64,000 nucleotides of DNA from Desulfobacteraceae bacterium (GCA_016744295.1 JADGEQ010000025.1:34694-98693), one strand, 5' to 3'; positions 1 through 9,876 are shown, counted from the stretch's first letter. The notes: generated from the letters alone by a model not told the origin. Numbers and translations are program-made.

Positions 1-1
1 G

Positions 2-397
2 GCACTGGCCCTTCACCGGGAAATGAAAAAACTGTTGGAAGCCGAGTATGCGGCAGGGCAAAAATTTGATTCAAGGGAACTTAACAAACTGATCCTAAGA
101 AAAAATAATTGTGTCAACCGTTTTAAGCATCTGGTGGGTTCCATCCTTGATCAGTTGAAGCGCATGGCAGGAAGAAAATTGCCCAGAACCTGCCCAAGAA
201 CCCTGGCAAACCGTGTGAGGGCTATCCCGGGGTTGACCCCTGATTTTGAAGCAACCCTGCTGCCTTTGGCAAGGGAGCTTGAAGAGGAGAACCGGCTGCT
301 GATACAGGCAACCCGCAGAAACATGGTCATGCTCAAGGGCGCAATTAACCGATTTTGGGCGGTATCGCAATACACCCATCAGGGGGAAACCCTATGA
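2..397 (+). CDS. FlgN-like flagellar chaperone, C-terminal part (5' end outside window)
   Basis: The reading frame is open from base 2, so the gene starts before the window; about 131 codons are visible. The product is alpha-helical and charged, with a C-terminal segment (about LLPLARELEEENRLLIQ) like that of the FlgN/FlgN-like export chaperones, which hold FlgK and FlgL before export through the flagellar type III apparatus. Sequence similarity alone would be weak; the call rests mainly on its place directly before flgK, with which it shares an ATGA stop/start overlap, and on helix content. It is probably cotranscribed and translationally coupled with flgK. Confidence 0.6.
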   Translation, partial: ALALHREMKKLLEAEYAAGQKFDSRELNKLILRKNNCVNRFKHLVGSILDQLKRMAGRKLPRTCPRTLANRVRAIPGLTPDFEATLLPLARELEEENRLLIQATRRNMVMLKGAINRFWAVSQYTHQGETL

Positions 398-3300
398 GCC
401 TTAGTTCAATTCTAAATACGGCCGGTGCCGCCCTCAAAACCTACCAGTCAGCCCTCAGCGTCACCGGGCAGAATATTGCCAATGCGGACAACCCTTTGTA
501 CAGCATTCAGAACGCCGAATACACCACCACAACACCGGTTTCCACAGACGGGCAGATATACGGGACCGGGGTAACCGTGGCATCCATCACCCAGGAGATC
601 AACCAGCTTTTGGAAAACCAGTTGACCACACAGATGTCCGTCCAGGCGGCACTGGAAGAGAAACTGGTCTACATGAGCCAGGTCGAGGATCTTTTTGCAG
701 AAGGAACTGATGACAGTCTCAACACCCTTCTGGACAACTATTGGAGTGCCTGGGAATCCTTGGGTAATACCCCTGCCGTGGACACTGAACAAGAACAGGT
801 ATATGAAACCGGCCTGGCCCTGGCCCATCGTCTCAATGCGATTGATTCCACCCTTAAAGGGCTTCTCAGCGATCTTGACCAGGAAATAGCTGGCGGTGTC
901 GGTGATATCAATGCACTGACAACCGAAATTGCTGCCCTGAACAAGTCCATCCTGTCAACGGAGAGTTCGGGTGCCAACGCCAATGACTTAAATGACCGAC
1001 GCAATGCGCTGGTGGACGATTTGGGCGCGCTCATCGACATCGACATCACAATTAAGAAGGACGGTTCCTACCTGATCACCACCACAGGAGGCCTCCCCCT
1101 GGTGGAGGACCAGATTTCCCATTCCCTTAAGGTGGCAGATGACCGGGTATGCTGGTGCGGGAACTCCGGAAACGACTACGATATCACCGATGATATTTCA
1201 GGGGGGGCCATGGGCGGATGGCTGATCATGCGGGACGAAGTGATACCGGAAATCAGTGCCGAGTTGGACGAACTGACCACAGCGGTCATCTGGACCATGA
1301 ACTATCAGCATTCCCAGGGGGCTGGGCAGACCTATTTTCAGGGCCCTCTGGAGGGCACCTATGCCACCGACGGCAGCGGGACCCTGGCAAGCCTGTTTTA
1401 TGCGAGTAATATCGACTATTCAAAAGATTTTTCCATGGTGATCCAGGACGATTCCTCTGCGTCCAGCAGATTTCAGACTGTTTTGGTGAATATGGGCATT
1501 TCCCGGGCCCAGATCACGGATATCCAGGGCAGCGGCCAGGCCGACGCCACCTATGAACTCACCGTGGTTGATGAAGGGGTGCTGGGGGAACAAACCGTGG
1601 TTCAGTCCGGGGGAGACGCCCTGGGAGGAATCAGCTCCTCGGCCTCGGGCAGTGTGTCCGATGCCCTGGACGCGGCCCTGGGGGAACAAACTCTGACCAT
1701 CACCACCCCAGACGGTACACAGCAGCTTCTGATCAGTGATTCCGGTTCCGGCGCCGCCCGTTCGGCAGCCGACATTGCAGCGGAACTCAGCAGCATCGAC
1801 GGCATCACTGCCCATGCCTCAGCCACCGAGGCACAATTTTCCCTGGGCGGGATCACCCAGGCCCAGAACGGCGATATTGTCAAGTTTACCCTTTATGTGG
1901 ACGGCCAGGAAGAGGCCGTCAGTTTTACGGTTGACGGTTCCCAAGGCTCCCTTGAAGAGCAGTTTGAAACTGCCCTGGCATCGGCTGCCCAAGAGATAAA
2001 CCAAGCCCAGCAGAACACGGATCTGATGGTGGACGGAACCACCCTCCAAAGCGCCTCGGGCGTCACCATCGGAATTCAGGATTTTGAAGTAATCGACAAT
2101 GCAGGGGTTGCCCTGGGCAATTTCCAAAATTTTGATACGGGAGATAGCCTCACCCTGACCCTGGCAACGGACGCGTCCCCCCCCGATGCGATGACCGTAA
2201 CCATTGACCTTATGGATGTGGACACCTCGGATTCCGCCCTCGTGGCCCAGGCCTTTTACGATGCCATCAATGACCAGCTTTCAATGCCCTTTACAGCAGA
2301 AATGGACGAGGCCACAGGACAGCTTATCCTCAGGACCACCGACGGGACGGGGATCAGCATTTCAGGCGTCGGGGATACGGGAAACGACGCCAGCGTGGCC
2401 GTAACCGTCCTGGGCGGCAGTACCTCCTCGGGGGATGGCCAGCTGGATTTTGACAATTTAGACATTGAAGGCGCCACTGCAAACACCACCACGGACGACT
2501 TTCTTGTTTTTGCCCTGCCCGGATGCAAGGACAGCGCTATCCGTTCTGCTGCAACCAATGTGGGAGAGGCCGGCGGCACCTATGACACGGCTGCGGTGCT
2601 CACCGGCAGTGTAACGATTCTCATGGGCCCGGACCTAAAGATCACCTCTGACGACACAACTTCAACCGGGCTTTTCGGTACCACGGGAACTGCAGGTGAC
2701 GGCAACAGCATGATCACCCTCGGGGGAACGGGCGGGTACACCAATTTTGACGACGGGGATAATATTTCCTTTGAGGTGGACGGGTATGCAGTATCCTATA
2801 CAATCACAGATCCGGGCACAGGCCTTACGGATGCAGAACAGGCACAACAGCTTTATGCAGCGTTGACGGCGGCCCTGCCGCCGGAGGGATACCAGGTGAT
2901 CCAAAACGGTACCAGTATCAGCATTGTCAGAACTGCCGAAGGTGATGATCCCCTGACCGTTAGTGAATTTACGGACAATACAGGTCAAAATGCCACCCTG
3001 GCAGTATCCACAGGGACCGGCACCGGAGCTGAGGCACCGGAAAACGAGCTGCTGGTATCCGGAGACGACTTGAACAATTCTGCCACTGCCCAGACCTGGG
3101 GGAATCCGGCTGTGGTCTACTGGGAAATTTTTGACAGTAACGGTGAGCCCACAGGGGAATCCGGGTATGTTGAGATCGATGAACCAGGGACTGTGGAGAT
3201 TACGGACAACAACGGAACCGCCCTGACATTTGAGGTAAGTCAGGGCAGTCTTGTGGCCGGGAACACCCTCAGAATCAATACGGATGATCAAGGAATTCCC

Positions 3301-4584
3301 GATCCCCTGGAAGTGGAAGTGACCGGGACAGCCAATTGCATTGATGATACCTACGAATTTACAGTGATCTCCGGGGGCAGTGTACCGGACAACGGGGAGC
3401 CCGTGGTGATCGAGTGGTCTTCGGGTACCGCTTCCGGCACCGTGGAAGTGGCGGGCAGCGACGCTGGCGATGTCCCTGTCTCGGTGGTAGTGGACGGTAT
3501 GACCCTCCAGTTTAACAGCGGCACCCTGGTGGAAGGCGACGTATTCTACGTGACCACGGACACCACGGGTGAGCCCCTTAACACGGATGATAACGGGGTC
3601 GGGGCTGTTGACACCCTTTCGGACTGGCACTGGACCATCAACTCCTTTGCCGATGAATTTAATAGAAGCGCAGGAGGGGTGACCGCAACGGTGTCCGATG
3701 ACAACACCCTGGTTTTTGATACCAACAAAGACTATTGTGCCGTTGACAACATCCGCTTCAGCGATGCCGATGGCATTAGTGAGACAAATACAAGTATCAC
3801 TGTTCTGAACTATACGGCCCTGGAAACAGCAGCCGAGGAGTTGCAATTGGTCCGGACGGACGGCATCTGGACAATTGCAAATGATCCCACCGGCGGCTCC
3901 ATGCAGATCATACCCCAAGGCGGCGATGATGACGGGTTCATGGTGGACCTGGACGGGGACGGACTGGGAGATATCCAGATCCACTTTGACCAGGCCGTAT
4001 CCGGGGACGGGGCCATCCAGATGGATCTGGCACCGACGGATTCGTCTGATTATAGTTTTGTCTTTGCAGGAGATGAGGATGGAGACAGCGGCCTTGCGGC
4101 AGCCCTGGGACTCAATACCTATTTTACCGGGGTTGATGCCGGAACCATCGGGGTGAACCAGGTTCTGGCCGACGGTGATTACCTTGCATCGGGCATGGTG
4201 GATTCCGCCACAGGAGAGCTGGCTTCCGGAGACAGCACCAATGCCATGGCCATGGCCGATACCCGATATGAGAAGCTTTCCTTGAAAAATTGGAACTATA
4301 CCCGGGGAGAGGCACCCACAGCAAGCCTTTCGGAAACCTGTCTGGATGATTACGAGGCCACCCTGATTTCCGCCATTGGGTATACCTCATCAAGTGTTCA
4401 GACTTCCCTGGATTACTCGGAACTCATGGTGTACCAGCTCACCAAACAGCGGGATTCGTTTTCTGCTGTTTCCCTGGATGAGGAGATGATCAAGCTTACG
4501 GCCCAGCAGGCGGCATACGCAGCAGCAGCAAAGCTGCTGACCGTTGTGGACGAAATGTTTCAAACCCTTCTGGCCGTACGCTGA
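394..4584 (+). CDS. flgK: Flagellar hook-associated protein 1 (FlgK), greatly enlarged
   Basis: FlgK forms the first hook-filament junction ring. The N-terminus (SLSSILNTAGAALKTYQSAL, then VTGQNIANADNP) is the conserved flagellar rod/hook signature, and the C-terminus (SVSLDEEMIKLTAQQAAYAAAAKLL) is the conserved FlgK end. The chosen ATG overlaps the flgN-like stop and has AGGGGGAA just upstream; a further upstream ATG at 355 would add 13 unrelated residues. At 1396 residues it is more than twice the usual 450-650. The extra length is a central surface-exposed insert rich in Asp, Gly, Ser and Thr, including a segment with a DLDGDGLGD calcium-loop-like motif near residue 1185 that resembles a segment of FlgL. 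Ends in TGA; flgL follows after 75 bases. Confidence 0.93.
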   Translation: MSLSSILNTAGAALKTYQSALSVTGQNIANADNPLYSIQNAEYTTTTPVSTDGQIYGTGVTVASITQEINQLLENQLTTQMSVQAALEEKLVYMSQVEDLFAEGTDDSLNTLLDNYWSAWESLGNTPAVDTEQEQVYETGLALAHRLNAIDSTLKGLLSDLDQEIAGGVGDINALTTEIAALNKSILSTESSGANANDLNDRRNALVDDLGALIDIDITIKKDGSYLITTTGGLPLVEDQISHSLKVADDRVCWCGNSGNDYDITDDISGGAMGGWLIMRDEVIPEISAELDELTTAVIWTMNYQHSQGAGQTYFQGPLEGTYATDGSGTLASLFYASNIDYSKDFSMVIQDDSSASSRFQTVLVNMGISRAQITDIQGSGQADATYELTVVDEGVLGEQTVVQSGGDALGGISSSASGSVSDALDAALGEQTLTITTPDGTQQLLISDSGSGAARSAADIAAELSSIDGITAHASATEAQFSLGGITQAQNGDIVKFTLYVDGQEEAVSFTVDGSQGSLEEQFETALASAAQEINQAQQNTDLMVDGTTLQSASGVTIGIQDFEVIDNAGVALGNFQNFDTGDSLTLTLATDASPPDAMTVTIDLMDVDTSDSALVAQAFYDAINDQLSMPFTAEMDEATGQLILRTTDGTGISISGVGDTGNDASVAVTVLGGSTSSGDGQLDFDNLDIEGATANTTTDDFLVFALPGCKDSAIRSAATNVGEAGGTYDTAAVLTGSVTILMGPDLKITSDDTTSTGLFGTTGTAGDGNSMITLGGTGGYTNFDDGDNISFEVDGYAVSYTITDPGTGLTDAEQAQQLYAALTAALPPEGYQVIQNGTSISIVRTAEGDDPLTVSEFTDNTGQNATLAVSTGTGTGAEAPENELLVSGDDLNNSATAQTWGNPAVVYWEIFDSNGEPTGESGYVEIDEPGTVEITDNNGTALTFEVSQGSLVAGNTLRINTDDQGIPDPLEVEVTGTANCIDDTYEFTVISGGSVPDNGEPVVIEWSSGTASGTVEVAGSDAGDVPVSVVVDGMTLQFNSGTLVEGDVFYVTTDTTGEPLNTDDNGVGAVDTLSDWHWTINSFADEFNRSAGGVTATVSDDNTLVFDTNKDYCAVDNIRFSDADGISETNTSITVLNYTALETAAEELQLVRTDGIWTIANDPTGGSMQIIPQGGDDDGFMVDLDGDGLGDIQIHFDQAVSGDGAIQMDLAPTDSSDYSFVFAGDEDGDSGLAAALGLNTYFTGVDAGTIGVNQVLADGDYLASGMVDSATGELASGDSTNAMAMADTRYEKLSLKNWNYTRGEAPTASLSETCLDDYEATLISAIGYTSSSVQTSLDYSELMVYQLTKQRDSFSAVSLDEEMIKLTAQQAAYAAAAKLLTVVDEMFQTLLAVR

Positions 4585-4659
4585 TCCAGGGTCAGATTTT
4601 TTGAGTTAGGGATACCCATAACCAAACCGACGTCTGCAGATGAAATGAGGAGATTATCC

Positions 4660-6618
4660 ATGAGAGTCCCGACCATCACCATATACAAACAAGCCACCTA
4701 TCAGCTGAACCAGCTGAGCACAAGTGTAAACAAGGCCAATGAGGTGATCGGCAACACCGGCCAGATGAACGCTGCCTCGGATGACCCATCCGGCATGGCC
4801 CAGGTGCTGGACATCAATTCCACCATCTCTTGCCTGGATCAGTACCAGACCAATATTAACCAGGGCCAGGCCACACTGACGGCCGCCGAGACCGCCCTTG
4901 ACGCCATGGCAGACCAGTTATTGGAACTCAACCTTTTATGTTCCAAGCTGGCCAATGCATCGGCCAGCTCCCAGGAAAGGACCGATGCAGCCGACAGCAT
5001 GCAGATTTACCTGGATCAGCTGATAGATCTTGCCAATACCGAGGCCTATGGCGGCTATGTTTTTGCAGGTGACCAGAATCAGGTGGCCCCGTTTACCTAT
5101 GATGATCCTGATAATTCCACCCGTGTGACCTATGGGGGCAGTGATGATCCCACCTGGGTGAAGACAGGTCCGGACGTGGTTTTACCCATTGAATGCTGCG
5201 GTTGTGATCTGTTTTATGAGGATGAGATCATCGTGGATGAAAGCAATAATACAATTGTTTTCCAAGAAGACCCGGGCACCGGAACGGAAAATATCCTGGT
5301 CATTGAGGCCACCATCCCCAGCGGCTCCTATACCCGGGAAGCGCTGGCGAAGATGGTTGAAAACACGTTGACCCAGGCTTCCCTGGAAAAGGGATATGGT
5401 GTGGGCTATGAGGTGACCTATGATGGGACAGAAAATACCTTTTCCATGGGTACGAACGGAAAGTTTGACCCGGAAATGGTGACAACTCTGACAGCGGCAC
5501 ACACGGACACGGTTTGGATCTCGAACATGAGCGTCAGCGGGGAGTTCCCGGATATGGAGATTGAAATTCTCAACCCCTCTACCCTGACCGAGTATACCCC
5601 GGACCCGGAAGGCACGGCACCTCTGACCCTGACCTATTCGGAAGAAAACAAAACCTGGACGGTTGAGAATGATCCCGGATACGGACTGGCAACCGAGATC
5701 GAGGGGGATGGGCAGACTCTGGAGCTGGACCTGGACGACGACGGGGTGGCGGACATTCGCCTGGATCTCAACGGCAGTCCCGAAGAAGGGACCCGGGTTG
5801 CATTTGATATTATCAAAGGGTTTGAAAACAACAGTATCCTGCCGGATCTGGGGGTTGACGATGATGCAATGGCCATTGAACCCGTCCGGAGCAGCGTTGC
5901 CGTGGCCGATACTTTTACAATTGTGCCAGGGGAAAACGACACCATCGATTTTGTCGAGACCCTGATCGGTGAATCCAGCGGGTCCACACAGCTCACAGCC
6001 GTTATTAAACCCGGCGATTACACAGACCCCGAATCCTATGCCATGGCTGTGGAAGATGCACTGGAAACCGCATCTGCCCAAAGTGGCAACCGGGTAAATT
6101 ACGAAGTGATTTACAATGCCGACAACCAGAAATTTACCCTCCGGGAGGATACCGGCACGGGCCGTCAGCTTGAATCCTTTGACCTGCTATTTTCAACCGG
6201 TACCCACAAGGATGCAAGTGCCGCCGCTGACCTGGGTTTTTACACCCAAGATATTCATTCAGGCCCGGTCAAAGGAGAAATTGCCACCTGGAGTATTTTC
6301 GACACCATTTTTGATCTTGAACAGGCCCTGGCTGCAAATGATGTGGACAGTATTCAGCGAGCCATGATTCGCCTGGAAAACCATTACGAAAGCCTCACCA
6401 GCAGCATTTCCTCGATGGGGACGGCCTATTCCGGCCTGACAACCGCGGAATCCAGGGCATCCAGTGCCGAAACCACCCTGACCATACAGCTTTCGGATAT
6501 CCAGGATACAGATACCGTGGAAGCAATAATGAAACTCAATTCTGCCGAGACTGTGTACGAGGCAGCCTTAAGTTCCTGCGCCAGCATTATGGGGTTGAGT
6601 CTGGTGAATTATATGTAG
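4660..6618 (+). CDS. flgL: Flagellar hook-associated protein 3 (FlgL), enlarged
   Basis: FlgL is the second junction protein between hook and filament. The N-terminus (RVPTITIYKQATYQLNQLS, later NAASDDPSGMAQVLDI) and the C-terminus (LSDIQDTDTVEAIMKLNSAETVYEAAL) are typical flagellin-fold ends. The ATG at 4660 is preferred over that at 4645 because GAGGAG lies 8-13 bases before it. At 652 residues it is about twice the usual 300-400 because of a central insert that carries a DLDDDGVAD loop near residue 357 inside a segment similar to one in FlgK. Likely in one operon with flgN-flgK. It ends with TAG, followed closely by the hairpin that terminates the convergent flagellin gene. Confidence 0.92.
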   Translation: MRVPTITIYKQATYQLNQLSTSVNKANEVIGNTGQMNAASDDPSGMAQVLDINSTISCLDQYQTNINQGQATLTAAETALDAMADQLLELNLLCSKLANASASSQERTDAADSMQIYLDQLIDLANTEAYGGYVFAGDQNQVAPFTYDDPDNSTRVTYGGSDDPTWVKTGPDVVLPIECCGCDLFYEDEIIVDESNNTIVFQEDPGTGTENILVIEATIPSGSYTREALAKMVENTLTQASLEKGYGVGYEVTYDGTENTFSMGTNGKFDPEMVTTLTAAHTDTVWISNMSVSGEFPDMEIEILNPSTLTEYTPDPEGTAPLTLTYSEENKTWTVENDPGYGLATEIEGDGQTLELDLDDDGVADIRLDLNGSPEEGTRVAFDIIKGFENNSILPDLGVDDDAMAIEPVRSSVAVADTFTIVPGENDTIDFVETLIGESSGSTQLTAVIKPGDYTDPESYAMAVEDALETASAQSGNRVNYEVIYNADNQKFTLREDTGTGRQLESFDLLFSTGTHKDASAAADLGFYTQDIHSGPVKGEIATWSIFDTIFDLEQALAANDVDSIQRAMIRLENHYESLTSSISSMGTAYSGLTTAESRASSAETTLTIQLSDIQDTDTVEAIMKLNSAETVYEAALSSCASIMGLSLVNYM

Positions 6619-6630
6619 TGGGTTATATGC

Positions 6631-6667
6631 AAAAAAGAACCTCCTGTGGCTTTTGCCCCAGGAGGTT
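6631..6667 (-). terminator. Rho-independent terminator of fliC
   Basis: A 9-bp perfect stem (6638-6646 with 6659-6667, AACCTCCTG arms) with a short inner GGC/GCC extension is followed on the minus strand by six U residues (6631-6636). It lies 21 bases after the flagellin stop codon and may also stop flgL transcripts on the other strand, though without a T-run there. Confidence 0.85.
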
Positions 6668-6687
6668 GTCTGTTGTTCCTGCTTTAT

Positions 6688-9513
6688 CTACTGGAGCAGG
6701 CTCAAGACGTTCTGGGAGGAGGCATTGGCCTGGCTCATGGCATAGGAACTTGTTTGCCCAAGGAGTTGAAGTCGTGTGAAATTGGCTGTTTCCTCTGCAA
6801 AGTCAACGTCCCTGATGGTGGATTCTGCAGACTGGACATTGGTCTTGGTCACGGACAGGTTGGCGATGGTTGAGGTGAGCTGGTTCTGTACCGAACCCAG
6901 ACTACTGCGGGTGGCGTCCAGATCCGCCAGTGCCGCGTCGGCAATGTCGATGGCAATCTGGGCATCGGCCTGGGTCATGACACTCAGGTCAGCCAGGGTC
7001 AGGCTCTCCTGGTCGGTCAGGTTCAATTCACCGGCACTTTCGCTGTTAATGATGAGTTCCGAACCTGCGGCAATGGTGCTGCCCGTTGTCAGGGTCATAT
7101 TTTCTGACAGCATCGTGTCCGCATTTACATAAAGATCTTCGGTGAGAACCGTACCCGCAGTCACCTCAACTTCACTGCCGCCGCCAGTGCTGAGTTCCGT
7201 ATTCAGGGTCATGTCCTGACTGACGGTGGTGCCTGCCTTAAGCAGTGTATCCTGGGCCAGGGTGCTGCCGGCCTCCAGGGACATGGCGCTTTCCAGTTCC
7301 GCAACCTCACCAACGGTAATGGCTTCTTTCACCACAGAGCCTTCCGCCAGAACGGAACCACTCCCAAGGGTAGATCCGGATGTCATTTTTGTTTCAGCAT
7401 AGGTGTTAAGGTTTCCGTTATCGCCGGTGACCGTGGTCGCATCACCAAGGGTAGAACCGGCCATGAGGACAGATCCGCCGGCAAGGTCCGATCCTATCCC
7501 AAGGGTCATGGCCTCGGTCATTGTGGCATCATCCAGGGTGACAATGTCGTAGTCTGTTACTGCAATGTTCTGTCCTCCCAAGTCACTTCCTTTGGCGATG
7601 ATAGATCCTTCGAGAAGGGTGGCGCCATTGGCTGTGGTGGTAAGATCATTTGTAATGGTCTGGGTTCCCTTGAGGATGTATTCGGTATCTCCGTCAATGG
7701 TATCTCCGTCCCTAAGGGTGCCGTTGGTGGTCACCAGGGTGGGGCCGCTGTATGTGCCGTCGGCGATTTCCACGGTGGAACCGTCCGCCAGGGTGCTCCC
7801 GGCCACCAGCGTGACTGCGTTGTTGGTGAGGTCGGCACCAGCGCCCGCCGTAACCAGGGCATCGGAACCAGTGACACCCGTCAGAGCGGCAGAAGGATCC
7901 GATGTATCGTCCCAGGTCACCCCGATTTCTATATCCGCCCCCATGACACTGCCCTGGGCCAGGGTAGAGCCGGCGGCAATGGCAGAATCGTCGGACAGGG
8001 TGATGTCCTCGGTGATGGTCAGATCACTGGTGAGGGTGACATCCGTGGTCAGGGTTGTGCCTGCCGTATAGGTGGTGGTGCCATCCGTAAAGGTCGAGGT
8101 GATCGTAGTGCCCGCCCCCAGGATCGATCCGGCCCCCAGGATCGAGCCGGTGGTTACCAGCATCTCCTGATTCAAGGCTGTGGTATCCGGACCGGCAGCG
8201 GCTGTGTTACCGCCTACCTGAACGGAGCCGCCCAGCACTGTCCCCTGGGCCAGTTTAGAGCCGGCCCCCAGGGTGGAACCCTGGACCAACTCATATTCGG
8301 ACAGGCTATCTTCGACGGTAACATTCACCACAGCATCCCCGCCCACCACTGTGCCGAGGGCCAGTATTGACCCTGTTTCAATGGTAGAGCCGGCTGCCAG
8401 GTTGCTGTCGCCAATGGTTTCCAGGTCAGCGCTCAGGGTGATGGCATCTCCGGTACCGCCGCTGCTGGTGCCTTCGATGTTGAACTGACTTGATCCTGAC
8501 TGGGTCAGGCTGATATACCCGATGGTGGACAGGTCGCCTGCCGACTGGCTGCCGAAAACTTCCCCGGTATCACCGGATACTGCGATGGCCCGTCCGTCAC
8601 TGGAGGTCAGGGTCAGGGTGCCATTGGTATCCCGGCTGGCCGTCACACCGGTTTCGGTAGTCTGGTCATTGATGGCCGTGACCAGGGCGGAATCAGAATC
8701 ACCATTGCTCACATTAATAGCGCCGATTTTTACGCCGTTGATGGAAAAATCCGATCCGGTGGCCCCTTCCTGTATGGGCGCATCTGTGGTGCTTTGAACT
8801 ACAGCCAGGGCGCTGATACCGGTGAGATAGGTCTGGGTGTTGATCTCATCGGCCAGGGCACCCATCCCGTTCTCCGCCGAGTTGTTCTGAAGAATCTCGA
8901 CGCTTTCTAACTCGACCGCTTCTCCTGTAATGGACGAGGTGATCGTGAGCTGAACCTCGCCGCCCTCTTCGTTGTCCAGCGCCAGATTGGCAGTGGAGAT
9001 GTGGCCGGTATTGGTCGACTCTGTCGAAGCGATATCTATGGTGGCGGTTTGATTGGCAGAGGACCCCACCTGCAATTGCTTGTTGGAAAATTCGCCATTG
9101 AGCAATTGCTGGCCGTTATAGGATGTTGTCTCTGCAATGGTGTCCAGTTCCTCCATCAGCTTGTCTATATCCGCCTGAATCGCTGCCCTGGTATCTGCGG
9201 TCTGGCCGTCGGATGCTGCCTGTATTGCCTTTGTCTTGATGGTATTGACAATATTGATGGACTCTTCCAGGGCACCGTCAGCAATCTGAACAATGGACAC
9301 CCCTTCGTTGGCATTCTGTATACCCTGTCCGATTCCCAGGTGCTGGGACCTAAGGGAATCCGCAATGGTCATACCCGAGGCATCGTCCGCGGCCCTGTTA
9401 ATTCTAAGTCCTGTGGACAGTCTTTCCAGGGATGTGCTCATTGCATTGTCGTTTGAGAGCATGTTTCGATGAGCGGTCAGTGAAGCAACGTTGGTATTAA
9501 GTGTTAAACTCAT
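6688..9513 (-). CDS. fliC: Flagellin with a very long hexapeptide-repeat insert
   Basis: Major filament protein. Residues 1-160 (SLTLNTNVASLTAHRNMLSN, RLSTGLRINRAADDASGM) and 850-941 (RSSLGSVQNQLTSTIANL, FTRLQLLGQTSSYAMSQANA) are the conserved D0/D1 ends. Between them lie about 690 residues instead of the usual 100-300. Residues 250-320 look like a normal flagellin D2 segment; residues about 370-825 are a run of six-residue repeats (see the separate repeat entry). Start: ATG preceded by GGAGG about 9 bases upstream. It is transcribed toward flgL and ends in TAG with a clear terminator. The only flagellin gene in the window. Surface residues would lie in the insert, so this should be the antigenically exposed part. 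Confidence 0.95.
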   Translation of the reverse strand: MSLTLNTNVASLTAHRNMLSNDNAMSTSLERLSTGLRINRAADDASGMTIADSLRSQHLGIGQGIQNANEGVSIVQIADGALEESINIVNTIKTKAIQAASDGQTADTRAAIQADIDKLMEELDTIAETTSYNGQQLLNGEFSNKQLQVGSSANQTATIDIASTESTNTGHISTANLALDNEEGGEVQLTITSSITGEAVELESVEILQNNSAENGMGALADEINTQTYLTGISALAVVQSTTDAPIQEGATGSDFSINGVKIGAINVSNGDSDSALVTAINDQTTETGVTASRDTNGTLTLTSSDGRAIAVSGDTGEVFGSQSAGDLSTIGYISLTQSGSSQFNIEGTSSGGTGDAITLSADLETIGDSNLAAGSTIETGSILALGTVVGGDAVVNVTVEDSLSEYELVQGSTLGAGSKLAQGTVLGGSVQVGGNTAAAGPDTTALNQEMLVTTGSILGAGSILGAGTTITSTFTDGTTTYTAGTTLTTDVTLTSDLTITEDITLSDDSAIAAGSTLAQGSVMGADIEIGVTWDDTSDPSAALTGVTGSDALVTAGAGADLTNNAVTLVAGSTLADGSTVEIADGTYSGPTLVTTNGTLRDGDTIDGDTEYILKGTQTITNDLTTTANGATLLEGSIIAKGSDLGGQNIAVTDYDIVTLDDATMTEAMTLGIGSDLAGGSVLMAGSTLGDATTVTGDNGNLNTYAETKMTSGSTLGSGSVLAEGSVVKEAITVGEVAELESAMSLEAGSTLAQDTLLKAGTTVSQDMTLNTELSTGGGSEVEVTAGTVLTEDLYVNADTMLSENMTLTTGSTIAAGSELIINSESAGELNLTDQESLTLADLSVMTQADAQIAIDIADAALADLDATRSSLGSVQNQLTSTIANLSVTKTNVQSAESTIRDVDFAEETANFTRLQLLGQTSSYAMSQANASSQNVLSLLQ
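7039..8406 (-). repeat. Hexapeptide repeats inside flagellin, predicted left-handed beta-helix
   Basis: Codes for FliC residues about 370-825. Units such as LAAGST, LAQGTV, LGAGSK, ILGAGS, LAEGSV, LEAGST and IAAGSE follow each other in runs of two to four and fit the general pattern [LIV]-[GAED]-x-x-[STAV]-x known from left-handed parallel beta-helices. Runs are separated by short linkers of 10-40 residues. The motif is visible in the protein; the fold is an inference. Confidence 0.7.
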
Positions 9514-9649
9514 GTTTTTTTCCTCCGTGAAATTGGATCGAGTGGTGAAGACATCATTGTCGTTTCACCTGTTATTACACTCGATAGGTTCTTAGTGTAC
9601 ATTGGTTTGGCGGTAGCTACCCGCACGGATCAATCCGTTCTTGAACCTG

Positions 9650-9677
9650 GTATCGTGAGTGTTCAAGTGTTTCTTTA
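9650..9677 (-). promoter_or_regulatory. Possible sigma-28 promoter of fliC
   Basis: On the minus strand TAAAGAAA is followed after 12 bases by CACGATAC, compared with the sigma-28 consensus TAAAGTTT-N11-GCCGATAA. The spacing is one base long and only CGATA of the -10 is intact. It would give a leader of roughly 130 bases. No sigma-54 -24/-12 pair was found in the 480 bases upstream of fliC. Confidence 0.35.
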
Positions 9678-9848
9678 GCTGGTAAAGTTAGTCAAAAAAG
9701 TGAAGAGATATAAGTCTCAATCAATTGGTTCGCAGAGGTTTTAACCTGCTATTGGCTTTGTTGTTTTTTTCTAGGAAACAATCCATTGAGATTTTACAAA
9801 AATAAAATATTGATTTTTGTGTCTTTTTTTCAGGATGCTTTCCACTAT

Positions 9849-9876
9849 CCCCCCCCCCCTTTTTTTTGGGGGGGGG
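9849..9876. repeat. C11-T8-G9 homopolymer hairpin
   Basis: A run of eleven C, eight T and nine G forms a perfect self-complementary stem with a T8 (or A8) loop. It sits in the 480-base stretch between the flagellin start and the transposase-like gene, which otherwise contains only a fliC promoter candidate and a short ACGGAT-CA-ATCCGT dyad at 9625-9638. Such tracts are prone to slippage, and also to assembly or base-calling errors. Confidence 0.8.

Noticed and set aside
2662..3984. 440-codon open frame antisense to flgK
   Set aside because: It mirrors a repetitive G+C-rich coding strand, has no recognisable domain, and lies fully within a well-supported gene.
5182..6081. 299-codon open frame antisense to flgL
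   Set aside because: Shadow of the real gene; composition and lack of homology features argue against coding.
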